A model generated the notes under the pieces. The model was not told the DNA's origin, ran no database searches, and saw nothing but the letters and a program-made list of their open reading frames with translations. A program made the position numbers and the translations under genes. DNA of 13,805 nt from an uncultured Erysipelotrichaceae bacterium (GTDB lineage Bacteria; Bacillota_I; Bacilli_A; Erysipelotrichales; Coprobacillaceae): contig CAJUOS010000054.1 in NCBI GenBank assembly GCA_910588075.1, positions 1-13,805 of the forward strand, given 5' to 3'. Below are positions 5,867 to 13,805 of the stretch, one piece after another; within the stretch, counting starts at the first letter, position 1; the number at the start of each line of letters is the position of its first letter.

Positions 5867-5907
5867 ATTTTTGTATTGAAAGAGGTGTAATTTAGATTGT
5901 TTTATAG

Positions 5908-5930
5908 TATAATATAAGTAATAAAGGAGG
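5908..5930 (+). promoter_or_regulatory. -10 element and ribosome site of hpf
   Basis: A perfect TATAAT at 5908-5913 lies shortly before a consensus AAAGGAGG (5923-5930), 7 nt from the ATG. No convincing -35 is seen 16-18 nt upstream, so an additional activator or other sigma factor is conceivable. The leader would be about 20 nt. Confidence 0.45.
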
Positions 5931-5937
5931 TTGTTTT

Positions 5938-6468
5938 ATGAAAGTAATTATAAGAGGAAAGAACATTGATTTGACTGAAGGAATTGAAACAAAAATCAAT
6001 AAAAAATTAAGCGTTTTAGATAAGTATTTTATCATGAGCGATAATGTAGAAGCAAAAGTATTGATTCGTGTTTATCCTGTTGGTCAAAAAATAGAAGTAA
6101 CAATTCCAACAGAATATGTATTATTGAGAGCAGAGGTTGTTAATGATGATCTTTATAATGCTATTGATTTAGTTATTGACAAGTTAGAAGGACAAATTAG
6201 AAAGTATAAGACAAGATTAAATAGAAAATCAAAAGATAATAAACTCGCATTTAATGTTGCTTCTATTGAAGATTTAGAATCTGAGGAAGAAGATACTATT
6301 GTTAGAACAAAAACAATTAGTCCTAAGCCTATGGATATGGAAGAAGCTATTATGCAAATGGAACTCATTGGCCATTCATTCTTTGTATATAGGGATACAG
6401 AAACAAATCTTATCAGTGTTGTTTATAGAAGAAATGATGGAAATTACGGGTTAATAGAAACTGAGTAA
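5938..6468 (+). CDS. hpf: Long-form ribosome hibernation promoting factor
   Basis: Binds the 30S subunit in stationary phase or stress and pairs ribosomes into inactive 100S dimers. The 176 residues show the long (Gram-positive) architecture. An N-terminal ribosome-binding domain (1-97) starts MKVIIRGKNIDLTEGIE and carries a basic end (QIRKYKTRLNRKSKD). An acidic linker follows (about 108-120), then the C-terminal dimerisation domain (about 126-176) with MDMEEAIMQMELIGHSFFVY and NDGNYGLIE. The ribosome site is the strongest in the window (AAAGGAGG). The gene is bounded by terminators on both sides, so it is transcribed alone. Confidence 0.96.
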   Translation: MKVIIRGKNIDLTEGIETKINKKLSVLDKYFIMSDNVEAKVLIRVYPVGQKIEVTIPTEYVLLRAEVVNDDLYNAIDLVIDKLEGQIRKYKTRLNRKSKDNKLAFNVASIEDLESEEEDTIVRTKTISPKPMDMEEAIMQMELIGHSFFVYRDTETNLISVVYRRNDGNYGLIETE

Positions 6469-6475
6469 AATAATA

Positions 6476-6513
6476 GAAGAGATTATGATATAGAACATAA
6501 TCTCTTTTCTTTT
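6476..6513. terminator. Terminator between hpf and the convergent radical SAM gene
   Basis: AGAGATTATG (6478-6487) pairs with CATAATCTCT (6496-6505) around an 8-nt loop, followed by TTTCTTTT (6506-6513). On the minus strand the same stem is followed by TCTATTATTTT, so it may serve both genes. It touches the stop codon of the minus-strand gene (6512-6514). Confidence 0.85.
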
Positions 6514-7456
6514 ATAAATTTTTGTTTATTTTATCTCCCTGATAAGTATTTTTAAGTCGCATTAATTTATCAATATCATTGAGTATGGTAACTTTTTTAA
6601 TTGACCATAATGGTTCAAAAAGGTCTTGAATTGGAGCATCTCCTGTAAGACGTTCTATGACAATGTGATGAGGTATGTATGAAAGTTGTTCAACAACAAG
6701 GGATATATATTCATCACGACTTAATAAAGGGAAAGGTTTTTCTTGATACATTTGATAAATTTTTGTGTTTTTAAGAATAAAAAGATTATGTATTTTTAAT
6801 CCTTGAATATCGAGTTGTCCAACAGCTTTAGCAGTTTCTAGCATCATATCGTATGTTTCGTAGGGAAGTCCATTAATAATATGAACACAGATATTGATTT
6901 GACGTTGACGTAAACGTTGTACTGCAGTAACAAATGTTTGATAATCATGGCCTCGATTAATAAGAGTTGCTGTTTGATCATGAATGGTTTGTAGACCTAA
7001 TTCAATATAAAGATCACACTTTTGAGATAATTCATAAAGATAATCACAAATATCATCATTTAAACAATCAGGACGTGTAGCTATTGCAATAGCAACTACG
7101 TCTTTTTTATTAATAAATGGTTCAAATGTTTTTTTTAATTTATCAATTGAACCATAAGTATTTGTGTTAGCTTGAAAATATGCAATAAATTGGCATTGAG
7201 ACCATTTTTTACGCATGACTTGGGAAATTTTATTAAATTGTTCTTGAAGTGAATCGTTTATATTACCTGCAAAATCACCAGAACCATTTTGAGAGCAAAA
7301 AATACAGCCTCCAGTTCCACATGTTCCATCACGATTAGGACAGGTAAAACCTGCATTAAGTGAAACCTTTGCTATTTTTGATTTGTATTTTGTTTTTAAA
7401 AAATAGTTATATGTATGATAACGTTTGTTATCTAAAGAATATGGGAATTGATTCAT
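6512..7456 (-). CDS. ytqA: Radical SAM protein, YtqA/YhcC (TIGR01212) family
   Basis: A 314-residue cytosolic radical SAM enzyme. The cluster motif of this family is CX11CX2C: Cys39, Cys51 and Cys54 in TCPNRDGTCGTGGCIFC, with one extra Cys46 between them. Family marks are the start NKRYHTYNYFLK, the AYFQANTNTYG stretch (92-102), IATRPDCL (125-132), ELGLQTIHD (152-160), and HNLFILKNTKIYQMY near 213-227. YtqA of Bacillus has been proposed, as MnmL, to act in modification of the tRNA wobble uridine; I recall this from the literature and it cannot be checked here. Start: ATG 7456 with GGTGAT (7466-7461) ahead is preferred to an in-frame GTG 9 nt upstream, which is itself part of that site. It is divergent from the ABC genes with only 41 nt between starts. 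Confidence 0.92.
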   Translation of the reverse strand: MNQFPYSLDNKRYHTYNYFLKTKYKSKIAKVSLNAGFTCPNRDGTCGTGGCIFCSQNGSGDFAGNINDSLQEQFNKISQVMRKKWSQCQFIAYFQANTNTYGSIDKLKKTFEPFINKKDVVAIAIATRPDCLNDDICDYLYELSQKCDLYIELGLQTIHDQTATLINRGHDYQTFVTAVQRLRQRQINICVHIINGLPYETYDMMLETAKAVGQLDIQGLKIHNLFILKNTKIYQMYQEKPFPLLSRDEYISLVVEQLSYIPHHIVIERLTGDAPIQDLFEPLWSIKKVTILNDIDKLMRLKNTYQGDKINKNL

Positions 7457-7473
7457 ATTTATCACCGATAAGA

Positions 7474-7482
7474 ATTATAACA
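7474..7482 (-). promoter_or_regulatory. Extended -10 promoter of the radical SAM gene
   Basis: The minus strand reads TGTTATAAT (7482-7474), TGn plus a perfect -10, about 18 nt before the ATG at 7456. No good -35 is visible. It abuts the ribosome site of the divergent ABC gene (AAAAGGAG, 7484-7491), so the ABC promoter must lie within the radical SAM coding region; I could not identify it with confidence. Confidence 0.5.
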
Positions 7483-7497
7483 TAAAAGGAGAATATA

Positions 7498-9267
7498 ATG
7501 TTAGAATTAAAAAATATTTCTAAAAAATTTGATAATCGTTTTGTACTTCAAAATATATCTTTTCAGTTTCCAGATAAAGGATTAATTGGGATACAGGGAA
7601 AAAGTGGTTGTGGAAAAAGTACATTATTATATATTATTGGATTATTGGATTCTCATTTTGAAGGAGAAATTGTATATAATGGTCAAATACAAAGTTGTAG
7701 AAAACAATTTATTCGTAATCATATATCTTTTATGATGCAAAATAAAGATATTATTTCTTCTATGACAATAAAAGAAAATATTCTTTTATCTGCCCAAGTG
7801 AGTCATAAGAATTATTGTTATTCGCAATTAAAAAAGATAACAACACAGTTAGGAATATTTGATTTGTTAGATCGATTTCCTTCACAATTATCAGGTGGAC
7901 AATTGAAAAGAGTATCTATTGCTAAGGCTCTAATGAAGCAATCAGCAATAATGCTTTGCGATGAACCAACAGGTGCATTGCACGAAATGCAAGCAAATGA
8001 AGTTATGAAGATTTTAAAACATGTTTCAAAAACGAGATTGGTTATTGTTGTTTCGCATCATCCTAAATTATTAAATATGTATTGTGATAGTGTTTTAACA
8101 CTTGAAAATGGACAACTTTATGGGGAAATTTTTAAAAGTGATAATCAATATATAAATAAAGAAAAGAAAGTTTATCATTCTTTATTATGTTATTCATTAA
8201 GACAATTATTTTTTCAAAGAAGAAAATTATTTTTTCTTTTTTTATTTCAATGGATTTTAATTCTAGCCTTTTTCTTGATGACAACAACAATTAATGGCAT
8301 TAAGGAGGCTATTAACAAAGATGAAATCCATTCTGTTATGAGTCATGTATTAATTATAGAAAATAAGGATAAAAAACCATTTAAAAAAATTCTTCAATTT
8401 AAAAATACTTATACTCAATATTATTACCATCTTGATCAATTGCATATTTATTCACATAATCAATCAATTAATGCTTCGTTATCTTTTTTACCTCAAGAAA
8501 CAAAACATATACAATTACAGAAAGGCAGATTCCCTTTTCAAGATAATGAAATATTGGTAAGTCAATCTCTTTATTCTTCTTTAAAAACAAATGATTTAAA
8601 GATAATTTATGATGATTTAGAAATAGATTTAAAAATAGTTGGTGTGCTGTATCCTTCTTTGTTTGAAGAAAAAAATATATATTGTTCTTCGTTATTACAA
8701 GAAAAAATTCCTTTTTTAAAAGATGATTATTCTTTGGTGTTAGAAAGCCAAGATATTAAAAAATTATATCAATTATTATCAAAAAAATTTAATGTTTATA
8801 GTGAAGTTTTAGAGAGAATAGAGAATTATCAATCGATACTTTTTTTAACACAAATAGTTGCTTATGTTTTTATTGGGATGAGTTTATTGATTTCGTTACT
8901 ATTAATAGGAATTGTTGAATCTATTCTTTATTATGAAAGAAAACATGATGTAGCTTATTTAATGTCGTTAGGAATGGAATCATATAGATTGATTATATTG
9001 TCATTATTGGAATCTATTATATTGGGTATGATTATAACAGTTGGAGGATGTGTTATATCAACACTTGTATATTACTTTTTTAAGTATGTTTATAATTTGC
9101 AATCACATTTTCATTTTACTTTACAGTTACAAAAGATATGGTTTCATTCTTATGATATTTATTTCTTTATTTTTATTGTTTATATCATGATGATTATATT
9201 AGGAACAATTATGCCAATGAAAAAGATGATGAAAACAGATATGATTGCTGTTTTAAGAGAGGAGTAG
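7498..9267 (+). CDS. ABC ATPase-FtsX permease fusion (MacB-like), first of pair
   Basis: A 589-residue membrane ABC protein with the ATPase domain (1-220) in front of an FtsX-type permease. ATPase motifs: Walker A GKSGCGKST (34-42), Q-loop Gln81, signature LSGGQ (131-135), Walker B IMLCDEP (151-157), switch His187. The D-loop reads TGALH (158-162) where ALD is usual, so its Asp is replaced by His162. Permease: first helix about 243-265, a large extracellular domain (270-445) with the MacB-type GRFPFQDNEILVSQS, then helices at about 447-477, 498-528 and 553-574, with the FtsX-like YLMSLGM after the second. The fold suggests a mechanotransmission exporter or lipid/peptide-handling pump; the substrate is unknown. 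The next gene encodes a homologue 3 nt downstream, so a heterodimer is likely. Ribosome site AAAAGGAG. Confidence 0.88.
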   Translation: MLELKNISKKFDNRFVLQNISFQFPDKGLIGIQGKSGCGKSTLLYIIGLLDSHFEGEIVYNGQIQSCRKQFIRNHISFMMQNKDIISSMTIKENILLSAQVSHKNYCYSQLKKITTQLGIFDLLDRFPSQLSGGQLKRVSIAKALMKQSAIMLCDEPTGALHEMQANEVMKILKHVSKTRLVIVVSHHPKLLNMYCDSVLTLENGQLYGEIFKSDNQYINKEKKVYHSLLCYSLRQLFFQRRKLFFLFLFQWILILAFFLMTTTINGIKEAINKDEIHSVMSHVLIIENKDKKPFKKILQFKNTYTQYYYHLDQLHIYSHNQSINASLSFLPQETKHIQLQKGRFPFQDNEILVSQSLYSSLKTNDLKIIYDDLEIDLKIVGVLYPSLFEEKNIYCSSLLQEKIPFLKDDYSLVLESQDIKKLYQLLSKKFNVYSEVLERIENYQSILFLTQIVAYVFIGMSLLISLLLIGIVESILYYERKHDVAYLMSLGMESYRLIILSLLESIILGMIITVGGCVISTLVYYFFKYVYNLQSHFHFTLQLQKIWFHSYDIYFFIFIVYIMMIILGTIMPMKKMMKTDMIAVLREE

Positions 9268-9270
9268 AGT

Positions 9271-11112
9271 ATGTTAGAACTTGTACATATTCAAAAGAAA
9301 TATAATTATCAAAATGTATTAAAGGATATTTCAATGAAATTACCTGATACTGGTTTGATTGGTATTGTAGGTCCATCAGGTTGTGGTAAAAGTACACTGT
9401 TAAATATTATGGGAGGAATAGATAAGGATTTTTCAGGAGATTTGTTGTTTGAAGGTCAATCTGTTAAAAGAAAATTAACAAGATATTGTAAAAAACATGT
9501 AAGTTTTATATTTCAACAATTACATTTAATTATGTGGCTTTCTATAATGGAAAATATAAGATTACCACAATATTTCCACAAAGAAAAATTCCAATCTAAA
9601 AATTCAAATATATTAGACTTTAAAAAATTAAAGATTTCTTATTTATCTTTAGGTCAGCGACAAAGAGTAGCATTTTTGAGAGCTTGTTATCATAAACGTA
9701 TTTTATTATGTGATGAGCCTACTAGTTCTTTGGATTTACAAAATACTAGAAAAATAATGCAATTATTGAAAGATCAGTCTAAACAAAGATTGGTTGTTAT
9801 TGTTTCACATGAATTAACTTTAATTGAAGAATATTGTGATCAGATTTATGAAATGAAAGATGGTAAAATTATTAATCATATACAATTGAATGATTCTTTA
9901 CCTATTATTTTTCCTCCAAACAAAAAGAAAAGAAAGACATTTCCTTATTTGTGTTTATCATTACATTCTTTGTTTTCTTATAAACGAAGAACTTTTCAAA
10001 TGATTATTGGTTTTGCATTGGCACTCATTTGTGTTCTTATAACATTAACAATGAGCCAAAATTTTGAAAGACAAATTCATCAATATATTTATTCGCTTGT
10101 TCCACCTTGTAGTATTAGTGTTCAAAGTGTTCATCAGTCATTAAATGATAGCTTTATTGAAATGTTAAAAGGTCATCATGAAGTAGAGAGAATACAATTG
10201 TTTTTAGATGATTATGAACAGTTAGGGATTAGTTTTAAAGGTGGAAGATATCAAGAATCACAAACATTGTTTATAGGTGATGATACTGCTCCTTATCAAA
10301 ATTTACTTTTGATGTGTGGGAGAATGCCTTTACAGAATAATGAAATTCTTGTTTCAAAATCAACTGCAAAACATTTATGTATAGAGGATATTAAAGAACT
10401 TTTAGGGATGAAAGTTTTTGTTTGGTATAAATATCAAACAAAAGTTATTCCTATAGTTTGTCATGTTGTTGGAATTACGCAAAATACAACAACAGTTGAT
10501 ACTTTTTATCAAAGAGAGAATGCTTATATTGAATTGTTGAAAGAGGATAATGTTTTAAAAACGATTAAAAGTCATATGGGAATAATTTTTATAAATTCGA
10601 AGGAAGATAGAACAAAGTTTTTAAATGAATTGAGATATAAGTATCCGCAATATAAATTTATTGAAACTGGAGCATCAACTCAAAAACATATTTCATCAAC
10701 AATGCAACAGATTAAAATTGTTTTGTATGTATTTTCTTCTTTAGCTATTCTTTCTTCTTTATTTTTAATAGGTGAGGTCATGTTTTTAAATGTTGTTCAA
10801 AAGAAAAAGGATTATGCTGTTATGAAGTGCTTAGGAGCAGGTTTTTTAGATTTTTTAAGACTTATTTTATGTGAAACAATAGAAATTGTTGGTATTGTAC
10901 TTTTGATTGTTTTTATTATATATTTTCAAATGATTTATTTGTTTAATCAATTTTTTAAACAAATTATTATTAATGGAGTGATGAGTTTGTCTATTGATTT
11001 TTCTTTAATTATAAAAATTATTTTGTTATCTTTTATAATGGTTTTATTATGTCAAATGATTCCTCTTGTTTATATGATGAGATTAAATACTGCAAATACA
11101 TTAAAGGGTTAA
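9271..11112 (+). CDS. ABC ATPase-FtsX permease fusion (MacB-like), second of pair
   Basis: A 613-residue homologue of the preceding protein with the same order of domains. ATPase: Walker A GPSGCGKST (34-42), Q-loop Gln82, Walker B ILLCDEP (144-150), intact D-loop SSLD (152-155), switch His180. The signature is LSLGQ (125-129) instead of LSGGQ. The segment between Q-loop and signature is about seven residues shorter than in its partner, so the helical subdomain is reduced. Permease: first helix about 241-261, extracellular part to about 480 containing GRMPLQNNEILVSKS, then helices at about 483-508, 529-552 and 578-601, with the FtsX-like KKKDYAVMKCLGAG after the second. The ribosome site GAGAGGAG lies at the end of the first gene. 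No peptide, histidine kinase or regulator gene adjoins, so the substrate cannot be inferred from context. Confidence 0.88.
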   Translation: MLELVHIQKKYNYQNVLKDISMKLPDTGLIGIVGPSGCGKSTLLNIMGGIDKDFSGDLLFEGQSVKRKLTRYCKKHVSFIFQQLHLIMWLSIMENIRLPQYFHKEKFQSKNSNILDFKKLKISYLSLGQRQRVAFLRACYHKRILLCDEPTSSLDLQNTRKIMQLLKDQSKQRLVVIVSHELTLIEEYCDQIYEMKDGKIINHIQLNDSLPIIFPPNKKKRKTFPYLCLSLHSLFSYKRRTFQMIIGFALALICVLITLTMSQNFERQIHQYIYSLVPPCSISVQSVHQSLNDSFIEMLKGHHEVERIQLFLDDYEQLGISFKGGRYQESQTLFIGDDTAPYQNLLLMCGRMPLQNNEILVSKSTAKHLCIEDIKELLGMKVFVWYKYQTKVIPIVCHVVGITQNTTTVDTFYQRENAYIELLKEDNVLKTIKSHMGIIFINSKEDRTKFLNELRYKYPQYKFIETGASTQKHISSTMQQIKIVLYVFSSLAILSSLFLIGEVMFLNVVQKKKDYAVMKCLGAGFLDFLRLILCETIEIVGIVLLIVFIIYFQMIYLFNQFFKQIIINGVMSLSIDFSLIIKIILLSFIMVLLCQMIPLVYMMRLNTANTLKG

Positions 11113-11118
11113 AAAGAG

Positions 11119-11146
11119 TTGAAATTTATAGAACATATGCTATAAT
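11119..11146 (+). promoter_or_regulatory. Promoter of the leuS T-box transcript
   Basis: TTGAAA (11119-11124), a 16-nt spacer and TATAAT (11141-11146) preceded by TGC, an extended -10. Start is near 11153. It begins 7 nt after the stop of the second ABC gene; I see no terminator between them, so some read-through from the ABC genes into the T-box is expected. Confidence 0.75.
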
Positions 11147-11152
11147 GTTAAA

Positions 11153-11381
11153 TGATAAAAAAATCTATGAAAAGGAATAGTAGTTGTATAGATTTCAATA
11201 GAGAGCTTGTGGTTGGTGTAAACAAGTGAATGAATGCAATGAACTCGCCTAGGAGATGTAAAGATGAAAAAAGAGTAGTCTTTATCGTATCACTGCGTTA
11301 AAGTGTTGAGGGCATATATTACATATGAACTAAGGTGGTAACGCGATGAAGTCGTCCTTAGATAGGATGACTTTTTTATTT
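11153..11381 (+). promoter_or_regulatory. Leucine T-box leader
   Basis: A tRNA-sensing leader. Stem I elements: AGTA (11179-11182), AGAGAGC (11200-11206), and the apical hairpin CTTGT/ACAAG (11206-11210/11222-11226) with GGTTGGTG. The likely specifier is CTC (11244-11246) in GAACTCGCC, a Leu codon. The T-box is AAGGTGGTAACGCG (11332-11345), whose TGGT can pair with the end of uncharged tRNA-Leu. The antiterminator forms as CTAAGG (11330-11335) with CCTTAG (11356-11361). The competing terminator is at 11349-11377. Uncharged tRNA-Leu should allow read-through into leuS. Confidence 0.95.
11349..11381 (+). terminator. T-box terminator before leuS
   Basis: AAGTCGTCCT (11349-11358), loop TAGAT, AGGATGACTT (11364-11373, one G-U pair), then TTTT-ATTTT. 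Its left arm shares CCT with the antiterminator stem, so the two exclude each other. Confidence 0.9.
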
Positions 11382-11397
11382 TAAGGAGGAATGAATA

Positions 11398-13794
11398 ATG
11401 CCGTTTGAACATAGAAAAATAGAAAAAAAGTGGCAAAAATATTGGGATGAAAATAAAACTTTTCAAACTGATGTATGGGATTTTTCAAAACCTAAGTTTT
11501 ATGCTTTAGATATGTTTCCTTATCCATCAGGACAAGGATTACATGTAGGGCATCCAGAAGGTTATACTGCAACAGATATTGTTTCAAGAATGAAAAGAAT
11601 GCAAGGTTATAATGTTTTGCATCCAATGGGATTTGATGCTTTTGGTTTACCTGCTGAACAATATGCAATTAAAACTGGAAATCATCCAGAAGGTTTTACT
11701 GTTGAAAATATTAATACTTTTACAAAACAATTAAAAATGTTAGGTTTTTCTTTTGATTGGGATAAGTGTGTATCAACATGCGATTCACATTATTATAAAT
11801 GGACTCAGTGGATTTTTAAACAATTATATAAGGATGGATTGGCTAAAAATGTAGATATTCCTGTAAATTGGTGTGAAGAATTAGGAACAGTTCTTGCAAA
11901 TGATGAAATTATTGATGGTAAAAGTGAACGCGGAGGTTATCCTGTTGTCAGAAAAAATATGAAACAATGGGTTATTGATATTCCAGCTTATGCAGAAAAA
12001 TTATTGTCAGGTTTAGATGACATAGATTGGCCTGAATCAACAAAAGAAATTCAAAGAAATTGGATTGGTAAATCAGAAGGAGCTCTTGTTGATTTTCAAG
12101 TAGCCGATTTTGATGATCAATTTACTGTTTTTACAACACGTTGTGATACATTGTTTGGAGCTACATATTGTGTTTTAGCACCTGAACATACTTTGGTAGA
12201 AAAAATAACAACTTCTGAACAAAAAAAGGAAGTAGAGGAATATGTTAGAGTTTGTTCTACAAAATCAGAATTAGAACGTACAGAATTGAATAAAGATAAA
12301 ACAGGAGTATTTACAGGAGCTTATGCTATAAATCCAGTTAACCAAAAGAAAATTCCAATTTGGATTTCAGATTATGTTTTAGCTGGTTATGGAACAGGAG
12401 CTATTATGGCAGTGCCTGCACATGATGAACGTGATTGGGAATTTGCTAAAAAATTTGATATTGAAATCATTCCAGTCTTAGATGGAGGAGATGTTACAAA
12501 AGAAGCATGGACACAAGATGGTGTACATATTAATTCAGAATTTTTGGATGGTATGAATAAAGAAAAAGCTATTGAAACAATGATTCAATGGCTTGAGGAA
12601 CATCATTGTGGTGAAAAGAAAATCAATTATCGTTTAAGAGAATGGATTTTTGCTCGTCAGAGATATTGGGGAGAGCCAATTCCAGTTATTAACTTTGATG
12701 ATGGAACTTCAGTTGTATTATCTGATGATCAGTTACCATTAATTTTACCACCATTAGAAGATTATTCACCTTCAAAAACAGGAGCTTCACCACTTGATAA
12801 AGCAACAGATTGGGTAAATGTTGAAATAAATGGTAAAAATGGAAAACGTGAAACAAGTACAATGCCTGGAAGTGCAGGAAGTAGTTGGTATTATATGCGA
12901 TATATTGATCCGCATAATGAAGAAGCTATTGCTGATAGGAAGTTATTGGATCATTGGTTACCAGTAGATTTATATGTAGGTGGACCTGAACATGCAGTAG
13001 GACATTTATTATATTCTCGTATGTGGAATAGATATTTGTACGATAAAGGTTATCTTTCACATCCAGAGCCATTCCAAAAGTTATATCATCAGGGAATGAT
13101 TTTAGGTGGTAATGGTGAAAAAATGAGTAAATCAAAAGGAAATGTTATTAATCCTGATGATATAGTTAACCAATATGGAGCTGATACATTACGAGTTTAT
13201 GAAATGTTTATGGGACCTTTAGAAGCAAGTAAGCCATGGAGTGATAGTGGTGTTGATGGAGCAAGAAAATGGTTGGATCGTGTTTATCGTTTAGTAATTG
13301 AATCAAATAAATTAACTGATGAAAATGATCATACATTGGATTTTGTTTATCATCAAACTGTTAAAAAAGTTACTCATGATTATGAAACATTAGGATTCAA
13401 TACAGCCATATCTCAAATGATGATTTTTGTAAATGAAGCATATAAAGCTAAAACAGTTTATCGCCCATATGCTGAAAATCTAGTAAAAATGTTGAGTTGT
13501 ATAGCACCACATGTATGTGAAGAAATGTGGGAGTTATTAGGATATAATCATTCATTAGCATATGAAACTTGGCCAGTATATGATGAAAAGATGTTGGTTC
13601 AATCTACTATTGAAATGGCTGTACAAGTTAATGGGAAATTACGTGCTAAAATTACTGTTAATAAAGATGAAGATGATGAAGTTGTTAAGGGAATAGCATT
13701 ATCTCAAGATAATGTTAAGATACACACTGATGGTAAAAATATTGTAAGAGTTATTGTTGTTAAAAATAAGATTGTCAATATTGTTGTTAAATAA
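11398..13794 (+). CDS. leuS: Leucyl-tRNA synthetase
   Basis: Charges tRNA-Leu with leucine, using ATP, in the cytosol. The 798 residues are close to the bacterial norm (about 800). Class I motifs: HVGH (49-52) in PSGQGLHVGHPEGYTATD, and KMSKS (575-579) in GNGEKMSKSKGN. The CP1 editing domain lies between them with TTRCDTLFG and GTGAIMAVPAHDERDWEF, where Asp346 matches the conserved editing Asp. The leucine-specific GSAGSSWYYMRYID precedes KMSKS. The C-terminal part has the anticodon-binding helices and ends in a small domain with VQVNGKLRAKI. The ribosome site AAGGAGG (11383-11389) lies 8 nt before the ATG. Regulated by the T-box upstream. Eleven bases follow the stop (AAAAAACGACTG region), perhaps the start of a terminator cut by the window. 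Confidence 0.98.
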   Translation: MPFEHRKIEKKWQKYWDENKTFQTDVWDFSKPKFYALDMFPYPSGQGLHVGHPEGYTATDIVSRMKRMQGYNVLHPMGFDAFGLPAEQYAIKTGNHPEGFTVENINTFTKQLKMLGFSFDWDKCVSTCDSHYYKWTQWIFKQLYKDGLAKNVDIPVNWCEELGTVLANDEIIDGKSERGGYPVVRKNMKQWVIDIPAYAEKLLSGLDDIDWPESTKEIQRNWIGKSEGALVDFQVADFDDQFTVFTTRCDTLFGATYCVLAPEHTLVEKITTSEQKKEVEEYVRVCSTKSELERTELNKDKTGVFTGAYAINPVNQKKIPIWISDYVLAGYGTGAIMAVPAHDERDWEFAKKFDIEIIPVLDGGDVTKEAWTQDGVHINSEFLDGMNKEKAIETMIQWLEEHHCGEKKINYRLREWIFARQRYWGEPIPVINFDDGTSVVLSDDQLPLILPPLEDYSPSKTGASPLDKATDWVNVEINGKNGKRETSTMPGSAGSSWYYMRYIDPHNEEAIADRKLLDHWLPVDLYVGGPEHAVGHLLYSRMWNRYLYDKGYLSHPEPFQKLYHQGMILGGNGEKMSKSKGNVINPDDIVNQYGADTLRVYEMFMGPLEASKPWSDSGVDGARKWLDRVYRLVIESNKLTDENDHTLDFVYHQTVKKVTHDYETLGFNTAISQMMIFVNEAYKAKTVYRPYAENLVKMLSCIAPHVCEEMWELLGYNHSLAYETWPVYDEKMLVQSTIEMAVQVNGKLRAKITVNKDEDDEVVKGIALSQDNVKIHTDGKNIVRVIVVKNKIVNIVVK

Positions 13795-13805
13795 AAAAAC
13801 GACTG

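Noticed and set aside
7417..7432. Inverted repeat GATAAC-GTTT-GTTATC as operator for the ABC genes
   Set aside because: It falls on the codons of the conserved NKRYHTY stretch of the radical SAM gene, so coding constraint explains it as well; no flanking promoter is certain.
12926..13135. Minus-strand frame opposite leuS
   Set aside because: Lies over the conserved KMSKS region of leuS; its open state follows from leuS codon use.

Overview
This is a chromosomal stretch of a low-G+C Gram-positive bacterium. The base composition is strongly A/T-rich, and Shine-Dalgarno sites are strong (AAAGGAGG, GGAGGAG). Leader RNAs are of Firmicutes type: a SAM-I riboswitch before metK and a T-box before leuS. 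A long-form HPF and a YugI-type S1 protein beside pgi point the same way. TGG is the Trp codon and TGA is used as a stop (S1 gene), so this is code 11 rather than a mycoplasma code. My best guess is an Erysipelotrichia-like gut Firmicute, but that is inference.

Layout. Positions 1-242 hold three minus-strand tRNAs (Val-UAC, Thr-UGU, Tyr-GUA), the last cut by the window edge, with a promoter near 264-293. Positions 243-571 hold no solid gene but do contain a plus-strand promoter followed at once by a long terminator-like hairpin that contains a possible 15-codon ORF. Positions 572-1729 carry an unrecognised secreted cationic protein and, directly after it, a 92-residue membrane protein. A bidirectional terminator (1753-1811) separates them from the minus-strand S1-protein/pgi operon. 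Divergent from that operon is nfu-mscL (3608-4260).

Positions 4261-4702 are the metK leader region: a promoter, a 41-codon ORF resembling the C-terminal tail of Rpn-type nuclease/transposase proteins, and a SAM-I riboswitch with clear antiterminator and terminator. metK and hpf follow, each with its own terminator. A minus-strand radical SAM gene (YtqA/YhcC family) comes next, then, divergently, two tandem ABC ATPase-FtsX permease fusions (7498-11112). The window ends with a T-box leader and leuS (to 13794).

Most of the window is housekeeping: glycolysis, SAM synthesis, Fe-S delivery, ribosome hibernation, tRNA and tRNA charging. The less ordinary parts are the secreted/membrane pair with its structured leader, the 41-codon ORF in the metK leader, and the ABC pair, whose two ATPase domains carry different departures from consensus. 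I see no CRISPR array, insertion sequence or phage gene.
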